From positions 186,001 through 250,000 of the forward strand of contig MU006101.1 in the NCBI GenBank assembly GCA_010093705.1: a DNA stretch of 64,000 bases, given 5' to 3'. Below the pieces are notes generated by a model that had not been told where the DNA came from, did not search any database, and worked only from the letters and a program-made list of their open reading frames with translations. Positions 20,855-32,471 of this stretch are shown in pieces (within the stretch, counting starts at the first letter, position 1; each line of letters begins with the position of its first letter). Both the position numbers and the translations under genes were made by a program. The stretch is from Patellaria atrata CBS 101060 (taxonomy: Eukaryota > Ascomycota > Dothideomycetes > Patellariales > Patellariaceae).

Positions 20855-23187
20855 ATGGTGCGTATGATCACGATTTCATATAGATGCGCAACCCCAGATA
20901 TCTTCATGAACGGCAGCTCCGACTGCATGGTGTGGCTGAGCAATCCAGTATGCTCTTTTTCCCCCCTCAACGTCTCTTATGTGCTTATAAGTTTGGCTTT
21001 TTGCGGAAAGTTTTCATTAGTCCACTATGTCAATCCAGTCAATTTCATATCCATTCTAGTGGCTTGCACAGTGGCACTCCAAGACATGGCTTTTGCTGAT
21101 AGACATCATGCAAACGATCTGGAATCGTGGCCACTACTTGATAGTGCGAATAAAGTCTTGATTAACCCTAACGGCGTGCTCTCCCCTTCCTTGAATGGAC
21201 CGTACAGGAGCCAGACGCATTGTCAAACCCGCTTTCCACGATGACGGCTTTCCAGTAAAGTGGTTCAACGATGGCGTAACAAACAACAAAAGAAGCTGCA
21301 CAGTTACTCTAATAACTCGACAAAGAAAGTTACAGTACATTTGGGGGATGAAGAGCTATCCATCGACACATCAAGGTTACTAAAGTGCTTTTGGGCTGGA
21401 GGGCTTGATACATGTTGTATGGTTTGCCGTGGTGATTTCCACAATGAATGGAGTCCGCCTATTCGAACGATATCAATTGATCCATCTTTCCATATTTACG
21501 ACCTTGATCATTTGGAACTAGATTCCTTGTAATTGGATCCTTCAAGTTATACTTTTCACGCCTCTGAGTTTCCTCCGCTTTGGATACATAACCGCCACCT
21601 CGTCTGTATGAAATACCACCGTATCGAATACATTCCCATCTCGCACGTATGGCACAAAGAGGTTGCTGAAGCTCACGAATTCCCAGACCGAGCCTCTACA
21701 AAGGCTGCTCAGTTGGTCTATGGTGTACCGGTTAGAACTTTGTTAGCGGTGACAGCCCACTTCGACGAGTGCGTGGAGATATAGCACGACTACATCAGCA
21801 TGCCCCAATGGCAATATGATACTCAACAAAATCTCTTAATCAACCTTCCGTCGCTGTTCTCTTACTCCACCATATCTGTGGTCCATTTTGACGACATCAA
21901 CCTTACCCGTATTGAAAGCATAAGATCATCCGAAGAGCCAAGTCAGAAACCGCACGATATCGCCATATTCTACAAGGCACGATGGTTCACAAGGATGTGG
22001 GTTACATTGGAGTATGCTAAGAGTAAGAATGTTTACATGCTAACTGAAGGGTACCAACTCCTGCCAAACCATGTTTCAGATATCTTAGATGGGCTCATAG
22101 ACCTCTTCGCTAAAGAATATAAAAATGATCGGAATGCCCAGTGCCTCTATTATTGACCACACACATCCACTGTCGACAGAGATTCGCTCTCTCGGACCTG
22201 TTATACGACTTCTTGCCGAAAAAGATTGCAGAAACTACAGGGACCGCTTTATGGCCATATGTGGCTTCCTACAACTGGGTAGTTATAACACTGTTCTGCC
22301 GTAAATTCCAGCAAATCCAACAGAAGCGTGCCTTTGGGTCATGTGCCGATGCCTGCAGGTAGGTGACTTTACTCCGTTGTTGCTCGCTCCCAGCGGCGAG
22401 AAAGTATTCGAACCAGCTACACGGCTGAAATGCCACGAACGCATGACAAAGAATACTTGGACACTAGGAACTACCGTCTTCCCTGCAACCTTTACGGAAA
22501 TAGTTCGAGACAATAAAATCAAGATGCATCTGGAATCAGTTGGAACACTTATGGAATTCGGATACACATCTTTCAAAAGGGAGGAAAGCAGTGCATTCAA
22601 CGGTGCGGTAAAGCACATTCTTTACACTTCTGGAACCTGCCCATACAGTTTCGTTGCCGCAATAGGTCGAATATACATTGTACCCGCATGGGAGCAGTGC
22701 TGACCTGGACATACCACGATCGTTCCCTCAATATGTTAAAGAGATACCAGATTTTGTCACCACTTTACGATATTTGTTAGAAGAGTACGAAGTATCAATC
22801 AAAACTGGAGATACCACAAGGTGCCTTCAGGTCGCGACTCGGATAGCAGCTCTGCTACGTCTTGACGTACAATTTACCTTAGGCGCTGGTCAATTCACAC
22901 GACTTAGCTATGCCGCACTCGCTCACACAACAGCCGGAGAGGAGGATACGGATGCATTGGTCGTTACTCGCCGTAACTTTTGTACCAAAACGTCTTCCTT
23001 CCGACTGGCACTTTGGAGCCGTCCTCCAGTAGGAACTCAGCTGTATCGCATACCTGGTCTATGCCTGCAACACTCTCTTAGAGATGGTGTTGGCCTATTG
23101 ATCCACAACCGCCGAACAATCGGTAGAATGACCCATGGGACACCCACCTGCGACTGTCATGAGTATGAATTGGTGCTAATTGAGTGA
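20855..23187 (+). pseudogene. Decayed HET-domain (heterokaryon incompatibility) gene
   Basis: Homology to a long fungal HET-domain protein can be followed for about 2.3 kb, but it is spread over all three forward frames and interrupted several times, so I call it broken. Recognisable parts in order: an N-terminal region with CCMVCRGDFHNEWSPP near 21414; the HET start EYIPISHVWHKE near 21630; the DIAIFYKARWFTRMWVTLEY block near 21960, which matches the conserved R-x-W-T-x-x-E segment; and a C-terminal region (from about 22340) with FVAAIGRIYIVPAWEQC and RYLLEEYEVS. HET domains trigger incompatibility reactions between unlike fungal strains and occur in large families with many dead copies. Introns could explain one or two of the frame changes, but not all. 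The start boundary is approximate. Confidence 0.75.
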
Positions 23188-23458
23188 AATATATCCCCTT
23201 CATATGGATTGTTTCGTGATTTTGTGTTTCTGAAGGTATACCTAGCTTCTATGCTCAACTTCTATAATACCTACATTTTCCCTTCTCTTACATTATTTCC
23301 TTTCACTATTCGATACGGAAATGAACAGAACAGGACACGGGTGATTGCAAATGAGAGTCCGAAGAGTTTACTTTCATTCAACGGTATGAGACTATTCTAA
23401 AACATGCTGAACCCCCCCTCCCATTTTTCATTCGTGATATCATTACACTCCATCGATT
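23188..23458. other. Intergenic, no gene seen
   Basis: T-rich sequence between the HET relic and the small minus-strand ORF. A 63-codon frame here is unsupported. Confidence 0.4.
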
Positions 23459-23761
23459 CTAGGAGGACTTTTCTCCCTCACCCCCATTTCCCTTAGGACC
23501 TTCCCGTCGCTTCTGCCGATCGCTCACTGTGGCCAACACGTGACCGGCGATTTTCCAGGGCGTCAAGGAGTACTTGACGGCCGTTTCCGCCGCTTTTCCA
23601 ATCCTTGACCTCTTCCTTCTATCCCTTCGCAACTTCCTTTCGGGTACTTGTAGTGCGTCGGGTGGTCCCTGTTGGGGAGGATCGTGATTGGTCGCCAGTA
23701 TTTCGTCAAATGTTCGGGAGGAGGTGGGCGTGGGAGGTGTTACGGTGATTTCGGGAACCAT
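23459..23761 (-). CDS. Small basic hypothetical protein, 100 aa
   Basis: This complete frame reads MVPEITVTPPTPTSSRTFDE and continues ILATNHDPPQQGPPDALQVP. A strongly basic block follows: ERKLRRDRRKRSRIGKAAET, then AVKYSLTPWKIAGHVLATVS. The charged end is Gly/Glu/Lys-rich. The composition (Pro/Thr-rich start, basic helix, conserved-looking hydrophobic core) looks like a real small fungal protein rather than random sequence. I do not recognise the family. The basic run may be a nuclear localisation signal. It may be one exon of a longer gene, since longer minus-strand frames overlap it upstream, but no convincing join was found. Confidence 0.45.
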   Translation of the reverse strand: MVPEITVTPPTPTSSRTFDEILATNHDPPQQGPPDALQVPERKLRRDRRKRSRIGKAAETAVKYSLTPWKIAGHVLATVSDRQKRREGPKGNGGEGEKSS

Positions 23762-24851
23762 GATGAATCTGGTGGGACAAATTATTGAGCGTAGGTTTGA
23801 TAAATTGGGAGAGAGATGTGCGTACTGAAGGAATTTTCTTCTTGAAGAAAATACCGTGCTTTTGTCTAGGTATGGCGTTAGCTATGCGCGAAGCAAAGGG
23901 GATAGTTTTAGGATTGCGTGTCCAGTGTTTGGAGAAGCTTTTGGTCTCTTGGTTGGAGAATAACACTATAGATGAGGAATATGTCTTCAAGCCGACCGTC
24001 CAGAGATTCAACGAGTATGATTTCGGACCTAGGTCTGGGACTTTGGGCTGTTTGAAGTTGTCATTGATTCCTTGGTCAGCACTGTTGGGGGTAGAGTAGC
24101 TTAAAATAAGGAATTGCATTGTGTATATCATTTGAAGTTTTGATTTACAATGGAATTCATGGAGCCAAGTAGCAGAAAGAGCAGAAAGATATAGAATACA
24201 ATGTATCTGTCTGTTCTCCTTAGTTCCTCTTGGCCATCTCGAGAAGGCCATATGATGATAGTTTTGAATTGGTTCTTCTAAAAATGTAGTACTAGAGCCT
24301 TTTGGTTCAAAGAGTTGCTAAATAAATGATAGGTACTCCTGCTTGGACCATTTTCTCATGGTGACCGTGGAGGTATCGACATCATTGATATTCATTAGCG
24401 ACATTTAGTAATGTTCTAGAATGGTGGAAGATAAGGTATGGTACAGTGCAGTGCAGTGCATACGATGACTAACGTTGTGATAATGAAGTGTGAGATTATT
24501 ATTCCTTCGTAATTTTTTTTCTCTTGTGATGTTGTGTTGGTTTTGGTAGAAAGACAAAGAGTTAAACAAACGATAACCTTTACTTTCTGTGGCCTGGCTT
24601 GGCGTGTCGGTCGAACCTTGTCACGTTAAACTATGTCAAACGAACCATCGCATTGTGAAGAACGCCGGTGAACCTGATACATATACCCTCATGCTGCCCA
24701 AATAAACTGCCATGATGCTTACAGCACCTACACACAAAGAAACATACTCGCTGCTGGTATGGGACATCTTTACAAAACTGCAACCACCCATCTAACACCC
24801 CCACTTATAGACAGTGCGAGTAGACAACGAACGACACCGTGCACCTCCGTT
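23762..24851. other. Intergenic: promoter side of the Hook gene
   Basis: No supported gene. Frames open on both strands at 23785-24250 overlap each other and have no domain. A short GTGCA repeat (about 24448-24461) is present. The last 200 bases are probably the promoter and leader of the Hook gene. Confidence 0.5.
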
Positions 24852-27800
24852 ATGGAGAGTACTTCCGCAGAGCTAGCCTCAGCGCTGCTTCAATGGGTCA
24901 GTCTTTGTTTATTTCCCCACTCATACCCTCATGTCGGAATCAAGCTTACTCGTCTAACAGATCAATTCCTTTGAGATAGTGAACGTGCACGAACTGCGAC
25001 AGCTCGCAGACGGTCGGATATTATGGAGCATCTTGCGGGATGCAGAGGGAGAATATTTTAACTCCAGACTTCCGGAGTCTATAGACGATGCAAAGGATAA
25101 CTGGGTTCTACGGAAACAGAACCTGAAATTTGTTCTCCGCGAGATCTCAACATTTATCAAAGAAGAGTTACTAGAATATCGATATGTGAGCGAAGTGCTT
25201 ACTCCAGATCTAGAGGAGATCGCAAGAGAGAATTCGAAACCGGAAACGATGAAGGTAATGTGTGTACCCGATCACTTTTCTGCTCCTACAATTGACGGGA
25301 TTACAATCAAGCTCGTAAAACTCGTCTTCATCGTCGCCCTTAACTCTTCCTCCAAAGCTCGGATCGTCGGAGTCCTTCAAAAACTCAAACCCGAAGTACA
25401 GAAGCCCATAATGTTGCTCATTCAGGAATTGAAAGCCATGGATGAGGAGCTAGGAAAAGAGGCAGAACAAGCAAAAACTGGATCTACATCCCAAAATGCT
25501 CCTGGAGCCGATTCTCTTCGGGTAGCTTCTCCTGTCGAGAGGGATCCTATCTTAGAGCAAGAAGAAATGTTAATCAAAGCCGAAAAAGAGAACCAAGCAT
25601 TTCGTGCAAAGGTCACCGATTTGGAGGACACTGTGACTGAGTACAAGGAAAAGCTTTCTACTCTCGAAGTGCAGCTGATTGAATCGAATCTACACGTTGA
25701 TAGGTCTCGGGCAAAAGCATATGATGATGAACAGTTCCGGAAGTTGAAAGAGGACCATTCTCACCAAGCAGATCTCATTGCGGAACTAGAAAATGAGCTC
25801 GCTACGGCGCAACATAAACTCGAGGTATTGGAAAGAAAAATGCCCAAGATCAAGGCCGATTCCCAAGAAAACCAAGATCTCCGCGATGCCCTCCAGATAG
25901 CGAGGCAAGAGAGAGATGACCTCGCACAGGTTAATAAGAAGAATGAAAATCTGAAGAAGAAGATTGAGTCGTTGCAGAATGATATCAGACGACATCATAA
26001 CCTCGAACGCGAACTTGCGGAAGCGCATGAACAAATCAAAACCCTTGACAATCTCCAAGCTGAATGCGCCGCGTTGCGAAAAGCTAACGAGGAGAGTGGA
26101 AAGGCTTTGATGAACAACGAGTTGGCTGTAGATGATTACAAGATGAAGTTACGACAAATGGAATTTGAGCTTCGCCAACACTCTCAAACCGCCGAGCATG
26201 CTGTTGAATTCCAACAACGAGCGGAAGAGCAAAATAGAGAACTTATGGAAAGGATTCGAGAATTGGAGGTCGATACTCATCAACAGTCCGACTCTGTACT
26301 TCTTGGTACTCTGGATGATGAGCTTAGTGTTGTGACAGATCATGAAAAGTTAGCCGATAGCTTAGAAGCTCGTCTCAATTGGCAGAGAATACTGACAAAG
26401 TACCTTCTTAGTGTTAAAACCTCCCCGGCCGCATCTGACGCAAACCTCATCACGCTTAAGCAGAGAATGGAAATTTTGCAAGCCAGATACGAGAGGCTGG
26501 AGGAGCAGCATTTCAACACCCTTCAAGAGAACATGGCTCTGCAGCATGGTATCAGAGATGGTCAAGGACCCTTTGAGAATACCGGGTATGATTCCAGTTG
26601 CCAAAGGTTGACACCTGAAGCCTCTACGAAGACTGATCAAAGCTATAGCTCGTCAAATCCTTTTATTCAACTTCATGAACGGCTAACAAAGGCTGAAGAA
26701 GAAAGGGAAGCATTGAGGAGCGAAGTCTTTGCTACGACATCGCAGAATGCAGAGCTTAAGACTGAGATTGCCACTCTTCGAGAGAATATCGATGTCAGCG
26801 CTCAAGATCAAGAGGTCGAGAAGACAAAGAGCAAAACTGAGTATGAAACCCTTGCTGATTACTATGCTAAACTTCAAAAGCATTGCGAAGTGCAGAAGAT
26901 CGACAACGAGAACCTGCAAAGTTCCCTTCGCCATGCTATCCTAAGGGATAGCACCAATCAAGAAGGCGACCAAATCAGTGCCGAGTTCACATTGGTCTTA
27001 GAGCAGCTTAAGATAGTCAGGGAAACTCCCGAAGCCGAAAGCGAAAAGGTCATGACATCTACGGCTGCCGACCTAAGCACCAGACTCGAAACTGGGAGGA
27101 ACAAGGTCGCAGAATGTACTCAAGTAAGTACTTCTCCTATTGACCCCAATCACGACCCTACACCGGATGAGAGCAGGAAATATTACGAGGACAAAATCCT
27201 CAGACTCGTGGCCACGGCACCCAAACCACCCATCAAGGAACAGATGCAGGAGTCGTGGTTTCAGCGCAAGTGGAAGGAGTACCAGACCGGACCCATATCC
27301 ACCAGTCCGTCCGAGAAACTTTTACCTCGCGTCGCTCCCCCTTGCCGTCCCTTCCCCAATTTCAATGGGGAGAGCAACAAGGACGCTGCCCCCGCCAGTC
27401 CGATGGGGAGCATTAGATCACTCCCCGCGCCCCCCTGCTACACCTTCCCCGAATACTTGATGGGCAGTACGGACGCCAGCTCCGGGCTCGGAGTTTCCAC
27501 CCCCCATCCCGCCCAACCCCCGAAGGATCCCACACCTCCCTTCCACCCCAAACCCCGCTTTTCCATCTTCACCGGGAGATGAGCTAACTGTTCCAGCGCC
27601 TCGAACGGCAAACTGCCCTTATCGATACCCTCACGCGCGAGATCGAGGACGCCAGAAATGTTGCGGCGCGCCAGGTGAAACAGTCCTCGGCGCTAGATTA
27701 TGCGGATCTGCGGCGCGAGAATAGGCTCATGACGTCGGCGTGGTACGATACGGTTGGCAGGCTGCAGAGTAATACCGTTGTTTTGCAGCGCCGGACAGAA

Positions 27801-27881
27801 CCGCCGCGGAGTTGGGTTAGGAAACAGATGGCCACTGTAGGGGCTGTAGGGGTGAGTGGTTTGTCTTTTTTTGGTGCTTGA
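24852..27881 (+). CDS. Hook-family dynein cargo adaptor (HookA/Hok1-like)
   Basis: Fungal Hook proteins link early endosomes, through the FTS/FHIP complex, to dynein and kinesin for long-range transport. Exons 24852-24896, 24961-25254, 25312-27123 and 27597-27881 sum to 812 codons. The N-terminal Hook (CH-like) domain starts ALLQW-INSFEIVNVHELRQL across intron 1. It goes on to GRILWSILRDAEGEYFNSRL and NWVLRKQNLKFVLREISTFI, then LVKLVFIVALNSSSKARIVG. A long coiled coil covers about residues 170-690 (ELEDTV, LEVLERKMPK, NLERELAEAHEQIKTLDNLQ). The C-terminal cargo-binding end from the last exon reads ENRLMTSAWYDTVGRLQSNT and VVLQRRTEPPRSW, the conserved fungal Hook ending. Intron 2 (25255-25311, 57 nt) and intron 3 (27124-27596) both have no in-frame stop before their 3' end, so read-through would give an alternative 867-aa form with a different C-terminus. 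Confidence 0.9.
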
Positions 27882-28289
27882 TGGTGTCTCTTTCGTACGG
27901 ATAGTGAAGGGTTTGTAGCATTTGAGCGTTTTTCTGGGGAGGAGTTTCTGTTTAATGAATGAGTCACGTTTGTACACTTTTCTCAACTTCATGCTTCGTC
28001 TGTTTTGCGTGAAATTGTTCTAGGCTAATTTGGCTTTATAGACACGACGATGAATGTGGAGTGGTAGCATGAGGTTCGCTAGGTTCCTGGGTATAATAAC
28101 TTTTCCTTGTCGTGGGCGTGCGTGTTTTGCATATCTTCGTTGGCATATACCCCCTGCATCGAGCGAGAGGCGTTCATTTTGTTCTTTTGATAGAAAAACC
28201 CCCTACTATTCCGTAAGAGGGGGCATTCTGGTATGTAAAAATCAAACAAGTAAATCCCAATCTCCAATCCATCCCCATGAGACGTAAAC
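27882..28289. other. Intergenic between convergent Hook and tubulin cofactor genes
   Basis: This holds two facing 3' ends. Frames on both strands are shadows. No RNA gene or repeat was recognised. Confidence 0.5.
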
Positions 28290-30322
28290 CTAAATCTCCT
28301 CCAACTCCTCGTCCTCCAGCCCCGCGGGGGCCCAATCCCCCTTCTCGCAGCGTTCCGGCCGGACAAAGACGCCACAGTTCCTGCCGCACGCGAAATAGCG
28401 CGTCCCCTGTACGGAGCCATCGTTCTTGCCGACGGGCTCATCGAGCGTGATGCCGATCCAGGGAGCTCCCGTCGGGCCTGGGAGTTCGGGAATGGGGCCG
28501 ATGTGGGAAATCGTGCCGATGCGGCCGTCGGTCGTGGAGGGGAGGAGGCGGACGCGGGAGGAGGGTGTGAGGTCTAGAGTTGAGTTAATGGGGTTCAGCG
28601 CGGGTGTGGATGTTGGGGTAGAGTTCTGTGAAATTTGATGCTCGGTGTGGAAGTCGAATTTGACTTTTGGGAGATTTAGGTGAGGGTACGAGAAGAGGAG
28701 TAAAGGAGCCGGGGGTGTTGATTTACAGAAGGAGCGAAGGGGTTGGGGTGAGAAGAAGGTTTGAAACGCGGGAAGAGCTCGTTGAAGTCTCCTGAGAGGC
28801 GTTGAGGAATACGAAACATTGGAGAATCGATTGAGGAAAATCACGCATTGAAAGCTTCAAATGCTGGGAAGAGTCGTGCGGGATTTATGGAGATAAGATG
28901 GTGGACTGAGGTTGAGTTTCGGCTCGCTAGGAACCGATCCCGAACCCGACAAGGGTTCTCCTGATTCATATCCTTTTCTCATACATTTTTGAACAGCAAC
29001 TAGGAACATCGATGTAGGAACAGGCTTACGAATGTAAAATAAACGGTTGGAATGGGATGCTGATGCGAGGAAGATGATACAGGGCCGATGCCAAGAATCG
29101 CAAGATTGGATGATAGAATCGAACGACAGTGTTTGAGTTTGTTGTGATAGGGGCTCATGAACTACTACACACGCACCTCGTTCTTTAATCTCTCTTTCGA
29201 GTGCTCTGACTTTCTGCTGCTCCAGGCTCGGGGCGTCCGGATCGAAGCGACCTAACTTCCGGTTCTTCTTCCACGCAAGAACGCTATCGGTGCGCGATTC
29301 GTACTCTTGTTCCGGCATTGTGTATTTTTGAACGGATGATACATCGGTAAAATCGGTCCGGGCGCCTGGTGGCCGACTATCGACAACCTGTGGAAAGCGA
29401 TTGTTAGACATTCAAAAGGTCTTACCACGTGCTCTTTGCATATCGATAGCGAAGGATAAGATGCTCGGCGCTTTTCTTTTAGAAAAAACGAATTTAGAAT
29501 TACAGAAGTGATGGACAAAAGACTGGACGGACGTTTCTTCCTTTCCATAGACCCCCTGTGGGATGGATAGATCCAAGAGTAAAGGTCAACAATCGGGTGC
29601 AGACTGAGACATGGAGAAGGGACGGCGACCCCGTCGAGACGACAATATCAGATCGTCCGGGGTCGATTGGTTTCATGGAGATTTGCAGCAGCCCAAGAGG
29701 TTCTTTTGGGCGATCCGAAAATGATAGGCAAGCATCACCGAATTAGGAGCTGCACGTGCCGGTGTTGGTTGCAGCCTCGCGTGATGACGAGCATTAGAGA
29801 AACAGCCCCCGAAGCCAAGGGAGCGCCTCGCGGGTTTGGAACATCAGGATTTGAAACACCAGGTAATGCGAGGAACGAAAAGATGATGCACAAAGAACTG
29901 AAATGGAAACTGCTTTTTCTTCCCGCCGGGAGTCGGGAGTGATGGAAAACAAGGTATACGCGGAGTCGCAAAGTTGGAAGAGAAAAGGATGTGGCGAACG
30001 TGTTTATGCGCACGCGCCACGATATGTGCCCAAAGCAATGAGACTGCGAATAGGAACGTCGTCAACTTACTTGAACCTCAGCATAGGCTTGCAGAGGGAA
30101 CGAGGCAAGTTGGGTATTTTCTTCATCTCCAGCTTCAAGGACGGTAGATAGATGGGATCCATATCTCAGCGTGAGCTTCTGAGCTGAGGCCGGAATACCC
30201 GTGATGGGTTCCAGTCTCGCCTTAAACTGCGCGATGGTCCAGGAAGGAGATACACGTCTCTCCGATGAGGCATTGGTGGAGTTGATGAGGAGAGGGATGT
30301 CCGCGGCTGTTTGAACGGACAT
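28290..30322 (-). CDS. ALF1: Tubulin-folding cofactor B (TBCB/Alf1 homologue)
   Basis: TBCB binds alpha-tubulin released from the CCT chaperonin and works with cofactor E in tubulin heterodimer assembly. Exons on the minus strand: 30322-30071, 29387-29177 and 28573-28290, giving 249 codons (248 aa), the usual size. Exon 1 is the ubiquitin-like domain (SWTIAQFKARLEPITGIPAS, then KLTLRYGSHL). Exon 2 is the linker/coiled coil typical of the family: VSSVQKYTMPEQEYESRTDS, VLAWKKNRKLGRFDP, LEQQKVRALEREIKER. Exon 3 is the CAP-Gly domain with the hallmark GKNDGSVQGTRYF. The protein ends EDEELEEI, an acidic tail like that which contacts partner CAP-Gly or tubulin sites. The ATG at 30322 follows a run of purines; the frame upstream lacks another ATG. 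Both introns are unusually long for this window (683 and 603 nt). Confidence 0.93.
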
Positions 30323-31053
30323 GGTTGCAGCTTTTCTTTTATCACCAGCTCGGACGGCGAGCTTGATGCTCACGATCCTGCAGGCCTCAGGTGGTGGTAG
30401 AAGCGAGTTGATATATTGCTTGAGATGATCCTTCTCGTATATACGGCACTAGAAAACTCTCCAACTGATTGTTTGGGTATGGGACGTGCTGAGACAAAGT
30501 GATGTTGAACCACTAGAAAGATGATGTTGGAAGAGAGGTTTCCGGTTGGATGAAGCGCTGAAAGGCTAGGGCGAACTTTTCTAGCGTTTCCAATAATGAG
30601 ATCGAAATCGCTGGGATACGATTCCTTGCGCTTCGTTCTGAGCCCCAGCAGCTTCACGATATCAAATTGAAGATCACGTTTTGTCTTCCTCCGGACTTTT
30701 TAGTCGCAAGGTTACACGGGGGATCGGAGTGCAACTACAGTACAGTAGTTCTTCTATAGGCTGGTGCCAAATATGGCTAAAGCTCGAATGCCTGAGGGGA
30801 GTTGGAAGCGAGAAGATGCTTGAAAAGCTGGACGTACTTCTGTATGGGCCGTAAGGTACTATACTGTACTCCGTACATGAAGTTCTGATGTAGTTGTCAG
30901 ATTTAAGGAAATCATCTTTTAACCTATCCTGCTTCGCACCTGCCTGCTTCCGCTCATGCCTTTTGTGTTACCGTACACCCGATTCCCGATTCCCCCCTCA
31001 TCACTTACTGGATCTGGATTGTATCTCTATATGGAAGTACCTTTCCATCTGCA

Positions 31054-31119
31054 CCCCTTCCCTTCCCGTTTTCCCCTTCCCTTCCCGTCTTCCCCTTCCC
31101 TTCCCTCTTCCCCCTCATG
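31054..31119. repeat. Imperfect CCCTTCCC pyrimidine tandem repeat
   Basis: CCCTTCCC / GTTTTCC / CCTTCCC units recur in a pure pyrimidine tract with few interruptions. It makes the overlapping open frame a low-complexity artefact. Confidence 0.8.
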
Positions 31120-31134
31120 ATCCACCAGCCACAG

Positions 31135-31164
31135 TTACCTTACCTTACCTTACCTTACCTTACT
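31135..31164. repeat. (TTACC)n microsatellite
   Basis: About six tandem copies of a 5-mer, TTACC. It is too far from a chromosome end signature and too short to be a telomere-type repeat. Confidence 0.85.
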
Positions 31165-32057
31165 GGGTGCTTCACGGGATGACGAGAACGAACTCCAAGG
31201 CACTATCTCCATCTTCTATACACTACCTTATTCTACTACTATTGAACCGTCAATCTTTAACTACCGCAAACCATCTCGTCATCCCACGCCATCCCACATT
31301 GTATCACCCAAGTAAAACACCCCACGTTGCTGTCTCCAAATTCTTTTTTCTGCCATCTCTCCTATCCACCACTGTCCACCACCACGCTTCACCACGCTTC
31401 ACCACGTCTAGTCCTATCATCTCCCACTACCCCGCAGGCGTAGAGCAAAGTGCTGGTTCCATCAAGGTTGCATCTTGTGCTTCCCATGACCTCCTTAGTT
31501 ACACATACCCATTTCATTTTTCTTCTTTCGCGTGGATGTGAGGTATCACAATTTCCTTCTTTTCAGCTTGCAGCGCATCGCGTGCCAGGGCACAATACAG
31601 CCCGGAGCGAGTGTGGTGCATCGAACCATCTCTTCCTTTGTCATGGCTTGTACCCCTCGATTACTGTAGAACTAAATTGAACGTACACAGAATGACATAC
31701 ATATCTCTTCTTGACATGTTTTGCAGCATAGGTGGGAACTCAACTTGTCCAGGGATCTTTACAAAGGTACTGTGTGTTCTACTATAGTTCTACAACAAAC
31801 AAGGAGGCCATGGCAAGGGAAGGATATTTTGCGGATCCATCTGCTCTGTTCAACCTTGATACTTTATGATTCTTTATTCCCCCCATCCACCCGGGACTGG
31901 GGCCGCTTTTCAAGACTGCCGCGGGTTTTGACAGCTTATCATGGGCTCCGGAGCCGAGTAAAGCGCAAAACGCAAGACGCACACGACAAGTTCGGTCCCT
32001 GGCAAAATGCTTCGCTGGACTCTACGGAAGTGAAGTACGACCGTAGGATTAGGACAC

Positions 32058-32077
32058 CCTCACTCTTACTCTCACTT

Positions 32078-32114
<37 letters not shown>

Positions 32115-32115
32115 C
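32058..32115. repeat. (CTCTCA)n microsatellite
   Basis: Roughly nine near-perfect 6-mer units (CTCACT phase) that encode an artificial Leu-Ser run in the overlapping frame. Confidence 0.85.
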
Positions 32116-32439
32116 AGTATGTCTCGCTATAGAGACGTCCGTCGAACTTGCATCGACAACTCGGTTTGCAAGCGATGACCGACATCGTCAGCGAAGGACT
32201 GCTTTCGATCCCAACTGGTTCATTACGCACCTTCGCGTAAAAAAACTAAAAAAGATAGAATAGAAGGGGCTCACCGCTTATCCAAACGTCTAAAAACAGC
32301 ATCACCACTTTCCAGGATACCGTCAGTAACGAACAGAGGAAAAGGGACAAAAGGGACACAAAGGGAACATGTTCGGCGCCGCCAAGAACAGCAGACTAGT
32401 TCTAGCGGGAATGCCAGCTGTCGCTCGCTTTGATACAGT

Positions 32440-32471
32440 AGTGGATAGTGGATAGTGGATAGTGGATAGTG
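32440..32471. repeat. (GTGGATA)n tandem repeat
   Basis: Four tandem copies of a 7-mer, GTGGATA, followed by a diverged fifth copy (GTGAATC). Confidence 0.85.

Noticed and set aside
28574-28844. Upstream extension of the last tubulin cofactor B frame
   Set aside because: Open by chance; the ubiquitin-like and linker exons join by splicing at 28573, and the extension has no family similarity.
31135-31164. Possible interstitial telomere repeat
   Set aside because: The unit is TTACC, not the fungal telomere unit TTAGGG/CCCTAA, and only about six copies occur.
30894-31541. 215-codon plus-strand frame
   Set aside because: Openness comes from CCCTTCCC and TTACC tandem repeats; no domain.
31721-32263. 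180-codon plus-strand frame
   Set aside because: Contains the CTCTCA microsatellite translated as a Leu-Ser run; no family.
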